In this document: piece by piece, positions 43,696 to 51,750 of the stretch | How positions within the stretch are numbered: the first letter of the stretch is position 1 | How the letters are laid out: the number at the start of each line of letters is the position of its first letter | NCBI RefSeq assembly: GCF_010586825.1 | Contig: NZ_JAAAGB010000007.1 | Span: forward strand, 62,001-126,000 | Direction: 5' to 3' | Source of the DNA: Draconibacterium mangrovi | GTDB lineage: Bacteria; Bacteroidota; Bacteroidia; Bacteroidales; Prolixibacteraceae | DNA length: 64,000 nt | Made by a program: the position numbers and the translations under genes | The notes under the pieces: generated by a model | Told to the model about the DNA's origin: nothing | Databases searched by the model: none | Seen by the model: the letters and a program-made list of their open reading frames with translations, nothing else

Positions 43696-44844
43696 ATGTT
43701 ACGAAAATTTAGTTCATTATTTTTGATTATTCTATTTTTTACAACTAATTTGTTTGCACAGGAAAAACCTGAGGTTCAAATTGGTGGAGCACTTCGTTTT
43801 AATTACAACCTTTCATCGTGGAAAGAAGGTCAGAAAACCCGTGGTGGCGATTTTGGCTACGATGTTTTCAGAGTTAATGCGAAAGCGAAGTACAAAGGCG
43901 TAAAACTAAATGCTGAGTACCGGCTTTATTCCGAAGGTTTTGGCGGAGGAATGCTAAAACAAGGTTGGGTTGGTTACGATTTCAGCCCTGAAAACAACCT
44001 TCAGATCGGTTTAACACAGGTGCCTTTTGGAATTACCCAGTACAATTCGCACAACTGGTTTTTTGGTATTAACTATTACGTTGGTTTGGAAGACGACCAC
44101 GACATGGGTATAAAATACACCCACAACGACGAGAACTGGTTGTATGCCATCGCATTCTTTAAAAATGCCGAGGAACTTCGTTTTGGAAGTAATTCCGATG
44201 TTTCAGACAGTCGCTACTCGTACGATGTTGGTTCGTCAGCCGATGGTTTATACCGAAATAAGGAAGTAAACCAGTTAAACCTGAAGGTGGTCAGAAAACT
44301 CTCATCGGGTAATAGTCAGCACATGTTGGGTGTATCGGCACAGTATGGCGGGCTTTACAACCTCGACACGGAGAAAACAGGTGACAGCTACGCACTTGCA
44401 GCGCATTACGAGTTAAATTCCGGAAACTTCAATTTGAAAGTTCAGGCTACGAAATACAAGATGAATCCTGAAAACCCTGCCGATCAGGATAGCGAAGGGC
44501 TTGCGATGACTGCTTACGGTGCGCCTTACCTTGTGGCTTCTGAAGCTACAACGTACACAATTGGGCCAGCGTACTCTGTTCCGGTTGAATGGGGACCAAT
44601 TTCAAACCTTCAGTTTTATAACGATTTTGGCTACATGGATAAGGCCAATGATGCGTTTGAAGACAGTTTTATGAATACTACCGGAGTTTTGGTAACAGCC
44701 GGAAACGTTTACACTTACGTTGATTTGGCCCAGGGAAAAGATCACCCGTGGATTGGGCCGGCGTGGACAAATGGTCTGGCAGCCGGAACTCCTGATGCTG
44801 AGTGGGAAACCCGTTTCAATATTAACATTGGATACTATTTTTAA
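43696..44844 (+). CDS. outer-membrane beta-barrel porin-like protein of the osmoprotectant operon
   Basis: A 382-residue outer-membrane protein with a signal peptide ending in LFAQ (residue 22). It then shows the pattern of a 16-strand, phosphate-selective-porin-like barrel: VQIGGALRFNYNL, QIGLTQVPFGITQYNSHNW, alternating aromatic and polar residues, and a C-terminal NINIGYYF. It starts 11 bases before proV, so it shares a transcript with the glycine-betaine ABC genes. It is likely to admit a small solute through the outer membrane. That pairing is inferred from position. Confidence 0.75.
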   Translation: MLRKFSSLFLIILFFTTNLFAQEKPEVQIGGALRFNYNLSSWKEGQKTRGGDFGYDVFRVNAKAKYKGVKLNAEYRLYSEGFGGGMLKQGWVGYDFSPENNLQIGLTQVPFGITQYNSHNWFFGINYYVGLEDDHDMGIKYTHNDENWLYAIAFFKNAEELRFGSNSDVSDSRYSYDVGSSADGLYRNKEVNQLNLKVVRKLSSGNSQHMLGVSAQYGGLYNLDTEKTGDSYALAAHYELNSGNFNLKVQATKYKMNPENPADQDSEGLAMTAYGAPYLVASEATTYTIGPAYSVPVEWGPISNLQFYNDFGYMDKANDAFEDSFMNTTGVLVTAGNVYTYVDLAQGKDHPWIGPAWTNGLAAGTPDAEWETRFNINIGYYF

Positions 44845-44855
44845 TTGATTTAATC

Positions 44856-46100
44856 ATGTCGGATAATAGAAAAACAAAAATTAAGGTCGAAGACCTGACA
44901 CTGATCTTCGGCAAACGTAAACAAGAAGCACTGAAGTTATTGGAACAAGGTGTTTCAAAGGAAGAGATCCTGAAAAAGACGAAGTGCACCGTTGGTGTAA
45001 ATCGTGCAAGTTTCGAAATAAAAGAAGGGGAAGTTTTTGTGATCATGGGACTTTCAGGAAGTGGAAAATCGACTTTAATTCGCTGCTTAAACCGCTTGAA
45101 CGAGCCAACGGCAGGGAAAGTATTTTTCGATGATCACGACATAACCCGCGATACCAATAAAGAATTACTGGAAACACGAAGAACTGAAATGAGTATGGTT
45201 TTCCAAAAATTTGGACTACTTCCCCACCGTACCATTCTGGAAAATGCAGGCTTTGGTTTAGAGCTTCGTGGCGAAGAAAAAGCTACACGTGACGAAAGAG
45301 CGAAAACAGCTCTTGAAACCGTTGGTTTAAGAGGTTATGAAGCCCAATATCCGGCCGAATTGTCGGGAGGTATGCAACAGCGTGTAGGTTTGGCCCGTGC
45401 GCTTGCCAACGATCTGGAAGTTCTGCTAATGGATGAAGCATTCTCGGCGCTCGACCCGCTTATTAAATCGGATATGCAGGACGAGTTGCTTGAAATTCAG
45501 GACAAATTGCACAAAACGATTGTGTTTATTACGCACGACCTTGACGAGGCCATTAAAATTGGCGACCGCATTGCCATTATGAAAGACGGTGTGGTGGAAC
45601 AAATTGGTACAGCCGAGGATATTCTTACGAACCCCGCCAGCGAATATGTGGAGGCTTTTGTGGAAAAAGTAGACCGTAAAACGATTATTACTGCTGAAAC
45701 TTTAATGTTTAAAAAGCATACAGCTCTGGAAGTTCACAAAGACGGGCCGAAAGGTGCTGTTCGTAAAATGCGTTCAATCGCTGTAGATCAATTGCCGGTT
45801 ATTGATGAACACAAGAAATTTCTTGGCCATGTTTGGTTACAGGATGTTCTTGAGCTGGAGAAAGAGCAGGAAAAATCGATAGAAAAAGTAATAAACACAA
45901 ATGTCCCCAGTGTTTACAGACACTATACTGTTGAAGAAATGCTGCCACTGATTACCGGTATAAGGCACCCGCTTGCGGTAATTGAAGAAGAAACAGGGAA
46001 ATTCCTCGGCCTGGTTACACAAACCTCGCTGATTATTGAGGCTACACGCTTCGAGAAAAAAGAAGTGATAAAATTAAAAGAACAAGCTAACGAATTATAG
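44856..46100 (+). CDS. proV: glycine betaine/proline ABC transporter ATP-binding protein ProV
   Basis: ATPase of a quaternary-amine importer for osmotic protection. Residues 1-250 are the ABC domain: Walker A GLSGSGKST, signature LSGGMQQRVGLARALA and Walker B VLLMDEAFSALDP, with the ProV-type start IKVEDLTLIFGKRKQEALKLLE. Residues 280-400 form paired CBS domains, which in relatives sense ionic strength or cyclic di-AMP. The 414-residue length is normal. ProW begins one base after its stop codon. Confidence 0.93.
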   Translation: MSDNRKTKIKVEDLTLIFGKRKQEALKLLEQGVSKEEILKKTKCTVGVNRASFEIKEGEVFVIMGLSGSGKSTLIRCLNRLNEPTAGKVFFDDHDITRDTNKELLETRRTEMSMVFQKFGLLPHRTILENAGFGLELRGEEKATRDERAKTALETVGLRGYEAQYPAELSGGMQQRVGLARALANDLEVLLMDEAFSALDPLIKSDMQDELLEIQDKLHKTIVFITHDLDEAIKIGDRIAIMKDGVVEQIGTAEDILTNPASEYVEAFVEKVDRKTIITAETLMFKKHTALEVHKDGPKGAVRKMRSIAVDQLPVIDEHKKFLGHVWLQDVLELEKEQEKSIEKVINTNVPSVYRHYTVEEMLPLITGIRHPLAVIEEETGKFLGLVTQTSLIIEATRFEKKEVIKLKEQANEL

Positions 46101-46101
46101 T

Positions 46102-46962
46102 ATGGATAAATTAATAGACCTCGGAAAATATATTGAACAGGGAATTAATGTACTGGAAGAAAGCCTTTCCGGTTTGTGGGGAGCTATCGATGATGTAATC
46201 TCATGGACGGTAGAATTCTTAAACGACACGTTTCTGGCCATTCCTTTCGTTGTAATTATTGCCCTTGTTACTTTTGGTGCCTACTATGCCAACGCAGGAA
46301 AACAGGCCTTTAAAAAAGAAGGTTTCAAAAAAGGTGCTGGCTTAGCTTTGTTTGTTGTTCTTGGATTGTTGCTGATTTGGGCAATGGGCTATTGGAAAGA
46401 AGCCATTCAAACAACAACACTTGTTATTGTGGCTACCATAATTGCGCTTCTGTTCGGAATCCCATTGGGAATTTGGGCGGCACGCAGCAACACCGCTAAT
46501 GCTATTATCCGGCCAATTCTCGACTTAATGCAAACCATGCCGGCATTCGTTTATCTAATTCCTGCTATTTTCTTCTTTAGTGTTGGAAATACGCCGGGTG
46601 TTATTGCTACGGTAATTTTCTCGTTGCCGCCGGCAGTGCGTTTAACAAGTCTGGGAATACGGAATGTGCCTGAAGACGTTATTGAAGCCGGACATGCTTT
46701 TGGTGCTACCGATAAACAAATTCTGTTTAAAATACAGTTGCCACTGGCAAAAACAACTATTCTGGCCGGTATAAACCAGGTAATTCTGCTGGCTCTGTCG
46801 ATGGTTGTTATTGCATCTATGGTTGGTGCCAAAGGATTGGGTGCCATCGTTTACCAGGGAATTCAGCAAAACGACATTGCCAAAGGTTTCGAATCTGGAC
46901 TTGGAATTGTTGTGCTGGCCATTATACTCGATCGTATAACTCAGGCTGTTGCTAAAAAATAA
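46102..46962 (+). CDS. proW: glycine betaine/proline ABC transporter permease ProW
   Basis: A 286-residue inner-membrane permease with about six hydrophobic segments. The EAA-type cytoplasmic loop is EAGHAFGATDKQILFKIQLP, preceded by LMQTMPAFVYLIPAIFFF, both diagnostic of OpuAB/ProW permeases. An amphipathic stretch with an extra helix precedes the core. It starts one base after proV and is followed 27 bases later by proX, so the three form one operon. Confidence 0.93.
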   Translation: MDKLIDLGKYIEQGINVLEESLSGLWGAIDDVISWTVEFLNDTFLAIPFVVIIALVTFGAYYANAGKQAFKKEGFKKGAGLALFVVLGLLLIWAMGYWKEAIQTTTLVIVATIIALLFGIPLGIWAARSNTANAIIRPILDLMQTMPAFVYLIPAIFFFSVGNTPGVIATVIFSLPPAVRLTSLGIRNVPEDVIEAGHAFGATDKQILFKIQLPLAKTTILAGINQVILLALSMVVIASMVGAKGLGAIVYQGIQQNDIAKGFESGLGIVVLAIILDRITQAVAKK

Positions 46963-46989
46963 ATTATAAATCTTAAAAAAAATTATATT

Positions 46990-47865
46990 ATGCTGAACGT
47001 TAAAAAAATAGGAACTCTGCTTGTAGCTGCAACTTTGTTATTTGCAATTACATCATGTTCAAACAGCGGATCGAAAAATAAATCTGCTGAAGTTGAGAAA
47101 AAAGAAGTAAACATTTTGTATCCAAACTGGGCTGAAGGTATTGCCTTTACTCACCTGGCAAAGGTGGCATTTGAAGCCAACGGTTTTGAGGTAGAATTAA
47201 CCAACCTGGAACCGGGATTGATCTACGGCGAATTGTCGAAAGATGATTCAAAAGGAGATGTATTTATGGATGCATGGTTGCCAAATACCCACAAAGATTA
47301 TTGGGCTGACTATGGCGATAAACTGGTGAAATTAGGCGAGTCGTTTAGTAACGGTACTACCGGTTTGGTAGTTCCTTCGTATGTAAGCATTAACTCTATT
47401 GAAGAGCTGAACGCCAACAAAGACAAGTTTGATGGCGAAATTATCGGAATTGGTAGTGGTGCAGGTATTCATGCGAACACTGAAAAAGCTATTGAAGAGT
47501 ATGGTCTGGATTTCGAGCAGATTACATCGAGTGGACCAGCCATGGTTGCCAGCCTTGAAAAAGCGATTAAAAACAACGAATGGATTGCTATTACGGGATG
47601 GAAACCACACTTTAAATGGGCTAAAAACGATTTGAAATATTTGGAAGATCCAAAGGGAATTTACCCAAAAGATGTTTGTGCAATTATTTCGCGCAGAGGA
47701 TTTGCTGAAGATATGCCTAAAGCAGGTACATTTTTTAAAAACTTCAACCTTGACGAAGCTCTGCTTTACGATTTGATGGGTAAAATTTCAGACTCGGGAG
47801 AAGAAGCCGGCGCACAGCAATTTTACGATGCTAATAAAGCAATGATCGACGCCTGGTTTAACTAA
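46990..47865 (+). CDS. proX: glycine betaine-type substrate-binding lipoprotein ProX/OpuAC
   Basis: A 291-residue periplasmic binding lipoprotein with lipobox Cys23 (AITSC). The OpuAC-type ligand-binding fold shows KKEVNILYPNWAEGIAFTH, GDVFMDAWLPNTHKDYW and ITGWKPHFKWA, with the several Trp residues that cage a quaternary ammonium group. The lipid anchor probably holds it to the inner membrane near ProW. It closes the operon and is followed by a strong terminator. Whether the ligand is betaine, carnitine or proline betaine cannot be told. Confidence 0.92.
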   Translation: MLNVKKIGTLLVAATLLFAITSCSNSGSKNKSAEVEKKEVNILYPNWAEGIAFTHLAKVAFEANGFEVELTNLEPGLIYGELSKDDSKGDVFMDAWLPNTHKDYWADYGDKLVKLGESFSNGTTGLVVPSYVSINSIEELNANKDKFDGEIIGIGSGAGIHANTEKAIEEYGLDFEQITSSGPAMVASLEKAIKNNEWIAITGWKPHFKWAKNDLKYLEDPKGIYPKDVCAIISRRGFAEDMPKAGTFFKNFNLDEALLYDLMGKISDSGEEAGAQQFYDANKAMIDAWFN

Positions 47866-47898
47866 ATCCGGTACCATTGCAAAATTTTATCATATAAA

Positions 47899-47937
47899 AA
47901 ATGGCAGGTAAGGTTTTCCTTTCCTGCCATTTTTATT
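47899..47937. terminator. terminator of the osmoprotectant operon
   Basis: AAATGGCAGGTAAGG (47899-47913) pairs with CCTTTCCTGCCATTT (47918-47932) with one mismatch, followed by T. The A-run on the left lets it also serve the convergent gene. Confidence 0.85.
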
Positions 47938-47952
47938 TCCTCTGGAAGCAGT

Positions 47953-49335
47953 TTAAACGCCTCTCTTGTGGTATTTTAAGTCCCGCTCAATAGCTTCAAT
48001 CATTTTTCCGGCTATATCTTTATTCGAAGCTCCTTCTACCCCTTCAAGACCCGGCGATGAATTTACTTCCAATAACAGCGGACCATTTTTTCCACGAATG
48101 ATATCAACACCGGCAACTTTAAGGTTTAAAGTTTTTGCTGCAAGAATTGCAATACGCCGTTCTTCAGCAGTTATCTTGGTAATGGATGCTGTTCCTCCCA
48201 TGTGAATATTTGCACGGAACTCGCCCGGAGCGGCTGTACGCATAATGCTGGCCACCACTTTCCCATTCACCACAAAACAACGAATATCCTTACCATCTGC
48301 CTCTTTTACAAACTCTTGTACCAAAATATTGGCGCGAAGGCTTTTAAAGGCATTAATCAAACTCTCAGCAGCCTTTTTTGTTTCAGCCAACACAACTCCT
48401 TTTCCTTGTGTTCCTTCCAACAGTTTTACAATAAGCGGAGCACCGCCAACCATCTGAATCAGTTCGTTGGTATCAAGTGGTGAGTTGGCAAAACCGGTTG
48501 TAGGAATTGGTAGGCCATTATTGATTAGCAATTGCAAAGCATACAACTTATCGCGCGATTGGGTAATTGCCGAGGCGGTATTCAACGTATAAACGCCCAT
48601 TGCTTCGAAATGCCGCGTAAGCGCACAACCATAAAAGGTGGCACTTGGCCTGATTCGCGGGATAATGGCATCAAACTCATTCAAAACACGGCCACCACGA
48701 TAATGCATTTCAGGATTTTTACCATCCAGTTTTATGTAGCAGTCTTTCAGGTTCAGAAACTCCATTTCGTGGCCATGCTCCTGCCCTGCTTCCATAATTC
48801 GTATGTTGCTGTATAATTCTGGATTACTGGCCAGCAGTCCGATTTTTAAACCTGTAGGGCGAGTAATATTTGTATAGTAATACGATGCAATACGTTCTTT
48901 GGAAAGCTCGCCCAAATGGAACGATTCTTCCGGATCGACCAGTATTTTCCCCGACATAGCTTGCCGTCCCAGCAACATTCGGTAACCCATCGAGTCGCGG
49001 TTGGTAAGCGTAACCTCAATTTCCCATGCTTCTCCTGCGATCGACAGCACTGTTTTTATTACAAAGCGTACTTCGCTATTGCCACTCGAGCTTTTTACTT
49101 TTCGTTTATCTAATAATGGTGCCTCGCAATTAATCGTTGTTTTTCCATCTTTTTGCAACGGATGTACATCAAAACTAATCCACGGCTGGCCATTCTTTTT
49201 AAACTGACTAATATTTACTGCATGGAGCGCTGAAGTTTTTGCCCCGGAATCAATCCTGGCTTTTATTCCCGGAATATTTAAATGCGGCAAACCACACCAC
49301 TCTTCACTACCAATAATAATTTTTTCTGCATTCAT
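47953..49335 (-). CDS. RimB-like retropepsin-type protease domain fused to a RimK-like ATP-grasp glutamate ligase
   Basis: A 460-residue fusion. Residues 1-155 are the family once called ATP-dependent zinc protease (PF05618): EEWCGLPHLNIPGIKARIDS with DSGAKTSAL at 29-37, and later RVMLLGRQAM-like spacing (GYRMLLGRQAM). Residues about 165-460 are a RimK-type ATP-grasp ligase: IMRTAAPGEFRANIHMGG, QGKGVVLAET, and LLEVNSSPGLEGVEG. RimK adds glutamates to the tail of ribosomal protein S6 or related targets, and in Pseudomonas RimB is a protease acting with it. Fused here, the two activities would stay paired. Cytoplasmic. Transcribed alone toward a shared terminator. Confidence 0.85.
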   Translation of the reverse strand: MNAEKIIIGSEEWCGLPHLNIPGIKARIDSGAKTSALHAVNISQFKKNGQPWISFDVHPLQKDGKTTINCEAPLLDKRKVKSSSGNSEVRFVIKTVLSIAGEAWEIEVTLTNRDSMGYRMLLGRQAMSGKILVDPEESFHLGELSKERIASYYYTNITRPTGLKIGLLASNPELYSNIRIMEAGQEHGHEMEFLNLKDCYIKLDGKNPEMHYRGGRVLNEFDAIIPRIRPSATFYGCALTRHFEAMGVYTLNTASAITQSRDKLYALQLLINNGLPIPTTGFANSPLDTNELIQMVGGAPLIVKLLEGTQGKGVVLAETKKAAESLINAFKSLRANILVQEFVKEADGKDIRCFVVNGKVVASIMRTAAPGEFRANIHMGGTASITKITAEERRIAILAAKTLNLKVAGVDIIRGKNGPLLLEVNSSPGLEGVEGASNKDIAGKMIEAIERDLKYHKRGV

Positions 49336-49791
49336 TTTTCTAAAATACTAATTATAAGGCTTTTTTGTAGCCTCCTGCTGAAAATTTATTGGTTTAGTTA
49401 AGTGCTGCAATATAAATATCTTTTTCATACGGCAATCACTTCATATCGTAGATGTAAAAAATATGTTGAATAGCGCGTTGATTGTATTTGGGCGAGTAAT
49501 GAGGCATAAAAAAGCCTGAAAAATTTCAGGCTTGTAAATTAGTCGAAAGCGACTCTATCTGTGATTTGTTTTGTGTTCTTAATTATGTTTTAAAAATAGC
49601 TTATTCCCTGCGGGCAATAGCAAATAATCTTCTTAATTTCAGCTATTAAAAGGTTTGAAATTGCCGGTAAAAATGCTTAACCAATATCAGCTTTTCTGAA
49701 CCAGGCATGAGAAAGCTGCTAAAAAGAGAAAGCCACCCATCAATATAAATGATAAGCAGCTCTCGGTATATGTGGTTTTTTATTTTTCTGA
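49336..49791. other. intergenic interval between two minus-strand transcripts
   Basis: No gene. It contains the terminator at 49507-49533 and a small hairpin AGTCG-AAAG-CGACT at 49541-49554. No promoter for the RimB-RimK fusion was clear. Confidence 0.5.
49507..49533 (-). terminator. terminator downstream of the thioredoxin operon
   Basis: AAGCCTGAAA pairs with TTTCAGGCTT (49512-49533) and, on the minus strand, is followed by a T-run. It is about 260 bases past the thioredoxin stop, so the transcript would have a long 3' tail. Confidence 0.65.
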
Positions 49792-50214
49792 TTATCCGGC
49801 CATTACAGCGTCAACCTCTTTCAAAATAGTACGTTTGGTTTTTACTCCAACAATACGACCGGCTTCTTTTCCGTCTTTTAAAATCAACATGGTTGGAATG
49901 TTGCGCACTTTAAATTTTTGTGCCAGTTGCTGGTTATGGTCTACATTAACTTTTGCCACCATAAAATCAGTTTGGCTGTCGGCAATTTCGTTTAACGTAG
50001 GTGCAATAATTTTGCATGGTCCGCACCAGGGAGCCCAAAAATCGAGCAATACAACTCCGCGTTTTGTTGCTGCCTTAAAGTTTTTAGTATTCAGCACTTT
50101 AATCCGTTTGCTGTTTGCCACCGGTTTGGCATTTTTCATTCGAAAATAATTTACTGCAATTAATGCTACCAACGCGGCAAGAACAACAGCAATTACAATT
50201 AGTGTAGTCGACAT
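49792..50214 (-). CDS. membrane-anchored thioredoxin
   Basis: A 140-residue thioredoxin with an N-terminal transmembrane segment (about 4-24) and the classic active site WCGPC with Cys64 and Cys67, followed by KIIAPTLNEIA, the cis-Pro segment NIPTMLILKDG and a C-terminal helix. Topology is uncertain; the N-terminal anchor could place it on the periplasmic face. It is last of four genes, 4 bases after the OsmC gene. Confidence 0.92.
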   Translation of the reverse strand: MSTTLIVIAVVLAALVALIAVNYFRMKNAKPVANSKRIKVLNTKNFKAATKRGVVLLDFWAPWCGPCKIIAPTLNEIADSQTDFMVAKVNVDHNQQLAQKFKVRNIPTMLILKDGKEAGRIVGVKTKRTILKEVDAVMAG

Positions 50215-50218
50215 AACT

Positions 50219-50638
50219 TTATTCTATAATTTTAATTTCAGAAGTAATTTCGATTGCTTTTCTGTAAAGCGCACTTACTCCACAATATCTTTCTTCCGAC
50301 AAACTAACTGCTTTTTTTAGTTTCTCCAAAGGAAGATCTTTACCTTTAAACGTATAGATAACATTCATTTTATAATACTGTTTCGGATGCTCGTCGGTTA
50401 AATCACCTTCAACGGTTACATTAAAGTCTTCCACTTCAACGCGCATTTTTTTTAGAATCGATACCACATCCATTCCCGTGCAGCCGGCAAGTGCCGTAAG
50501 CATAAGCGGTTTCGGACGCGGACCACGGTTCTCGCCCCCAACAGCCTCCGCTGCATCAAGCATTATTTTGTGTCCATCTACCTCGGCCTCAAAGGCCATT
50601 TTATCTTTCCAGCTAACTTTTACTTCTTGTTTTGCCAT
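50219..50638 (-). CDS. OsmC/Ohr-family protein
   Basis: A 139-residue protein of the OsmC family, which reduces organic hydroperoxides with two cysteines. The reactive pair is visible as Cys53 (LTALAGCTGMD) and Cys119 (EERYCGVSALY), as in OsmC/YhfA-type members. No signal peptide. Its place between a thioredoxin-like protein and a thioredoxin suggests that those proteins supply electrons. It is 15 bases after the preceding gene. Confidence 0.9.
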   Translation of the reverse strand: MAKQEVKVSWKDKMAFEAEVDGHKIMLDAAEAVGGENRGPRPKPLMLTALAGCTGMDVVSILKKMRVEVEDFNVTVEGDLTDEHPKQYYKMNVIYTFKGKDLPLEKLKKAVSLSEERYCGVSALYRKAIEITSEIKIIE

Positions 50639-50653
50639 ATTAAAATAGGTTCT

Positions 50654-51004
50654 TTAATTACCAAACTGCTCGTCAAGAATAGCTGTAACCTGCTCGTGAG
50701 TTTGGATACTAGTAGTTGCTTTGGCCACTTTTCCGTTTTTGTAATACATGGTGAACGGAAGTCCCATAAAACCGCTGCATTCAGGCGCATTACGAATTGG
50801 CGCGGCCTCGGGATTATCAAAAGCCATAACCATAAATTTTACGTTGCTACGCTCCTTCTCCAAACGTTCCATAACATTGTATACCGGGAAACACATAGGG
50901 CCCATGCGGCCACAACATACCATTACATTTTCGTTTTCGGCCAGTACTTTTTCCAATTCTGCGGCCGATTCTATTTCAGGTAATCCTGTTCTTAAAAGTT
51001 TCAT
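50654..51004 (-). CDS. thioredoxin-fold protein with a CCGRMGPMC motif
   Basis: A 116-residue thioredoxin-like protein with the helix and strand order of thioredoxin (VMVCCGRMGPMCFPVYNVMERL, the cis-Pro segment MGLPFTMYYKNG). The active-site loop is unusual: Cys30-Cys31-x6-Cys38 instead of CxxC, with an extra Cys76. I recognise this as a Bacteroidetes thioredoxin-family variant but not a characterised function. It may bind metal, relay disulfides or act in sulfur transfer. Second gene of the operon, 11 bases after the NifX-like gene. Confidence 0.75.
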   Translation of the reverse strand: MKLLRTGLPEIESAAELEKVLAENENVMVCCGRMGPMCFPVYNVMERLEKERSNVKFMVMAFDNPEAAPIRNAPECSGFMGLPFTMYYKNGKVAKATTSIQTHEQVTAILDEQFGN

Positions 51005-51015
51005 TTGTGTTCGTT

Positions 51016-51360
51016 TTAATTTGTTATTTCTGTTATAATTTTTTTATCCGATTCCAGTTTTCCACAACGATAGGCCTCAATAATTTGCCCGGCCGAAACC
51101 ATTGGCACACCTACAAACAAATTAATTTTCTCTGAAGTAAAAATGCCAATCAATTCTTTCTTAATGCGGTGAAGAATAATGTCTGTTATGCCATTATTTT
51201 TAATCCACAAGCGAACTTCATCTGCATTGGAGAAGTCGATAACTTCTTTTTTAGAAATGGTTGTATTTTTTGTGTCCATATCATAAAAGGCAAAGTGCGA
51301 ACACCCGCACAGGTATTCACTAATTTTTTTGTTCGCTATAGGTATGGCTACTTTTTTCAT
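51016..51360 (-). CDS. NifX/NifB-like (dinitrogenase iron-molybdenum cofactor-type) domain protein
   Basis: A 114-residue protein of the NifX/IssA-like fold: KKVAIPIANKKISEYLCGCSHFAFYD at the start, then DIILHRIKKELIGIFTSEKINLFVGVP and an acidic loop. The family binds iron-sulfur or iron-molybdenum cofactors, or acts in Fe-S traffic; no nitrogenase genes are nearby, so a general Fe-S/redox role is more likely. The ATG at 51360 is chosen; an in-frame ATG 14 codons upstream would add a basic, unusual tail. First gene of the four-gene operon. Confidence 0.75.
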   Translation of the reverse strand: MKKVAIPIANKKISEYLCGCSHFAFYDMDTKNTTISKKEVIDFSNADEVRLWIKNNGITDIILHRIKKELIGIFTSEKINLFVGVPMVSAGQIIEAYRCGKLESDKKIITEITN

Positions 51361-51468
51361 TTTTTTTCTTGTGAAAAACAGAGTGCCTAAATAATAGTGC
51401 AACTCTGTTTTATCTCCCCTCTATTCAAACCTTATTAAAATCAATATCATTATGAAAAATCAATACGA

Positions 51469-51476
51469 CAAAGATA
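51469..51476 (-). promoter_or_regulatory. candidate -7 promoter element of the thiol operon
   Basis: On the minus strand this reads TATCTTTG, matching the Bacteroidetes -7 consensus exactly, about 109 bases before the NifX-like start. The -33 match is weak. Confidence 0.45.
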
Positions 51477-51528
51477 AACAGCAGTGAAATACCGCCCACG
51501 AAAAGGGCCCTGAAGTCTGTCGGTTCGT

Positions 51529-51548
51529 AAACTGAAATTTGACAGTTT
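51529..51548. promoter_or_regulatory. candidate operator palindrome
   Basis: AAACTG (51529-51534) and CAGTTT (51543-51548) with an 8-base spacer, between the two divergent promoters. A possible site for the adjacent Crp/Fnr-type regulator; unproven. Confidence 0.3.
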
Positions 51549-51699
51549 CATTCCTGTCGTATGATAGTTTAGTACCGATTAGAAATTAAAATGAGCCTTT
51601 TGTTCGAAAACTCCAAAAACCTCTTTAATTTTCTATCGGCACTAACCATTGTAATCTCAAAGTTTCGCCAAGCCTCACTTTGAAATACAATTGGTATAG

Positions 51700-51730
51700 C
51701 TTGGTTAATCGTAATTCTTATGTAAATTTG
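51700..51730 (+). promoter_or_regulatory. promoter of the Crp/Fnr-type gene
   Basis: CTTG (51700-51703), a 19-base spacer and TAAATTTG (51723-51730) fit the Bacteroidetes promoter, 20 bases before the TTG start. Confidence 0.6.
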
Positions 51731-51750
51731 GAGAAATATCAGATTCAGAA

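Larger units (their letters stand above)
51403..51750. other. divergent control region between the thiol operon and the Crp/Fnr-type gene
   Basis: No gene. It contains a -7 element for the minus strand at 51469-51476, the palindrome AAACTG-N8-CAGTTT at 51529-51548, and the promoter of the regulator near 51700-51730. Confidence 0.5.
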
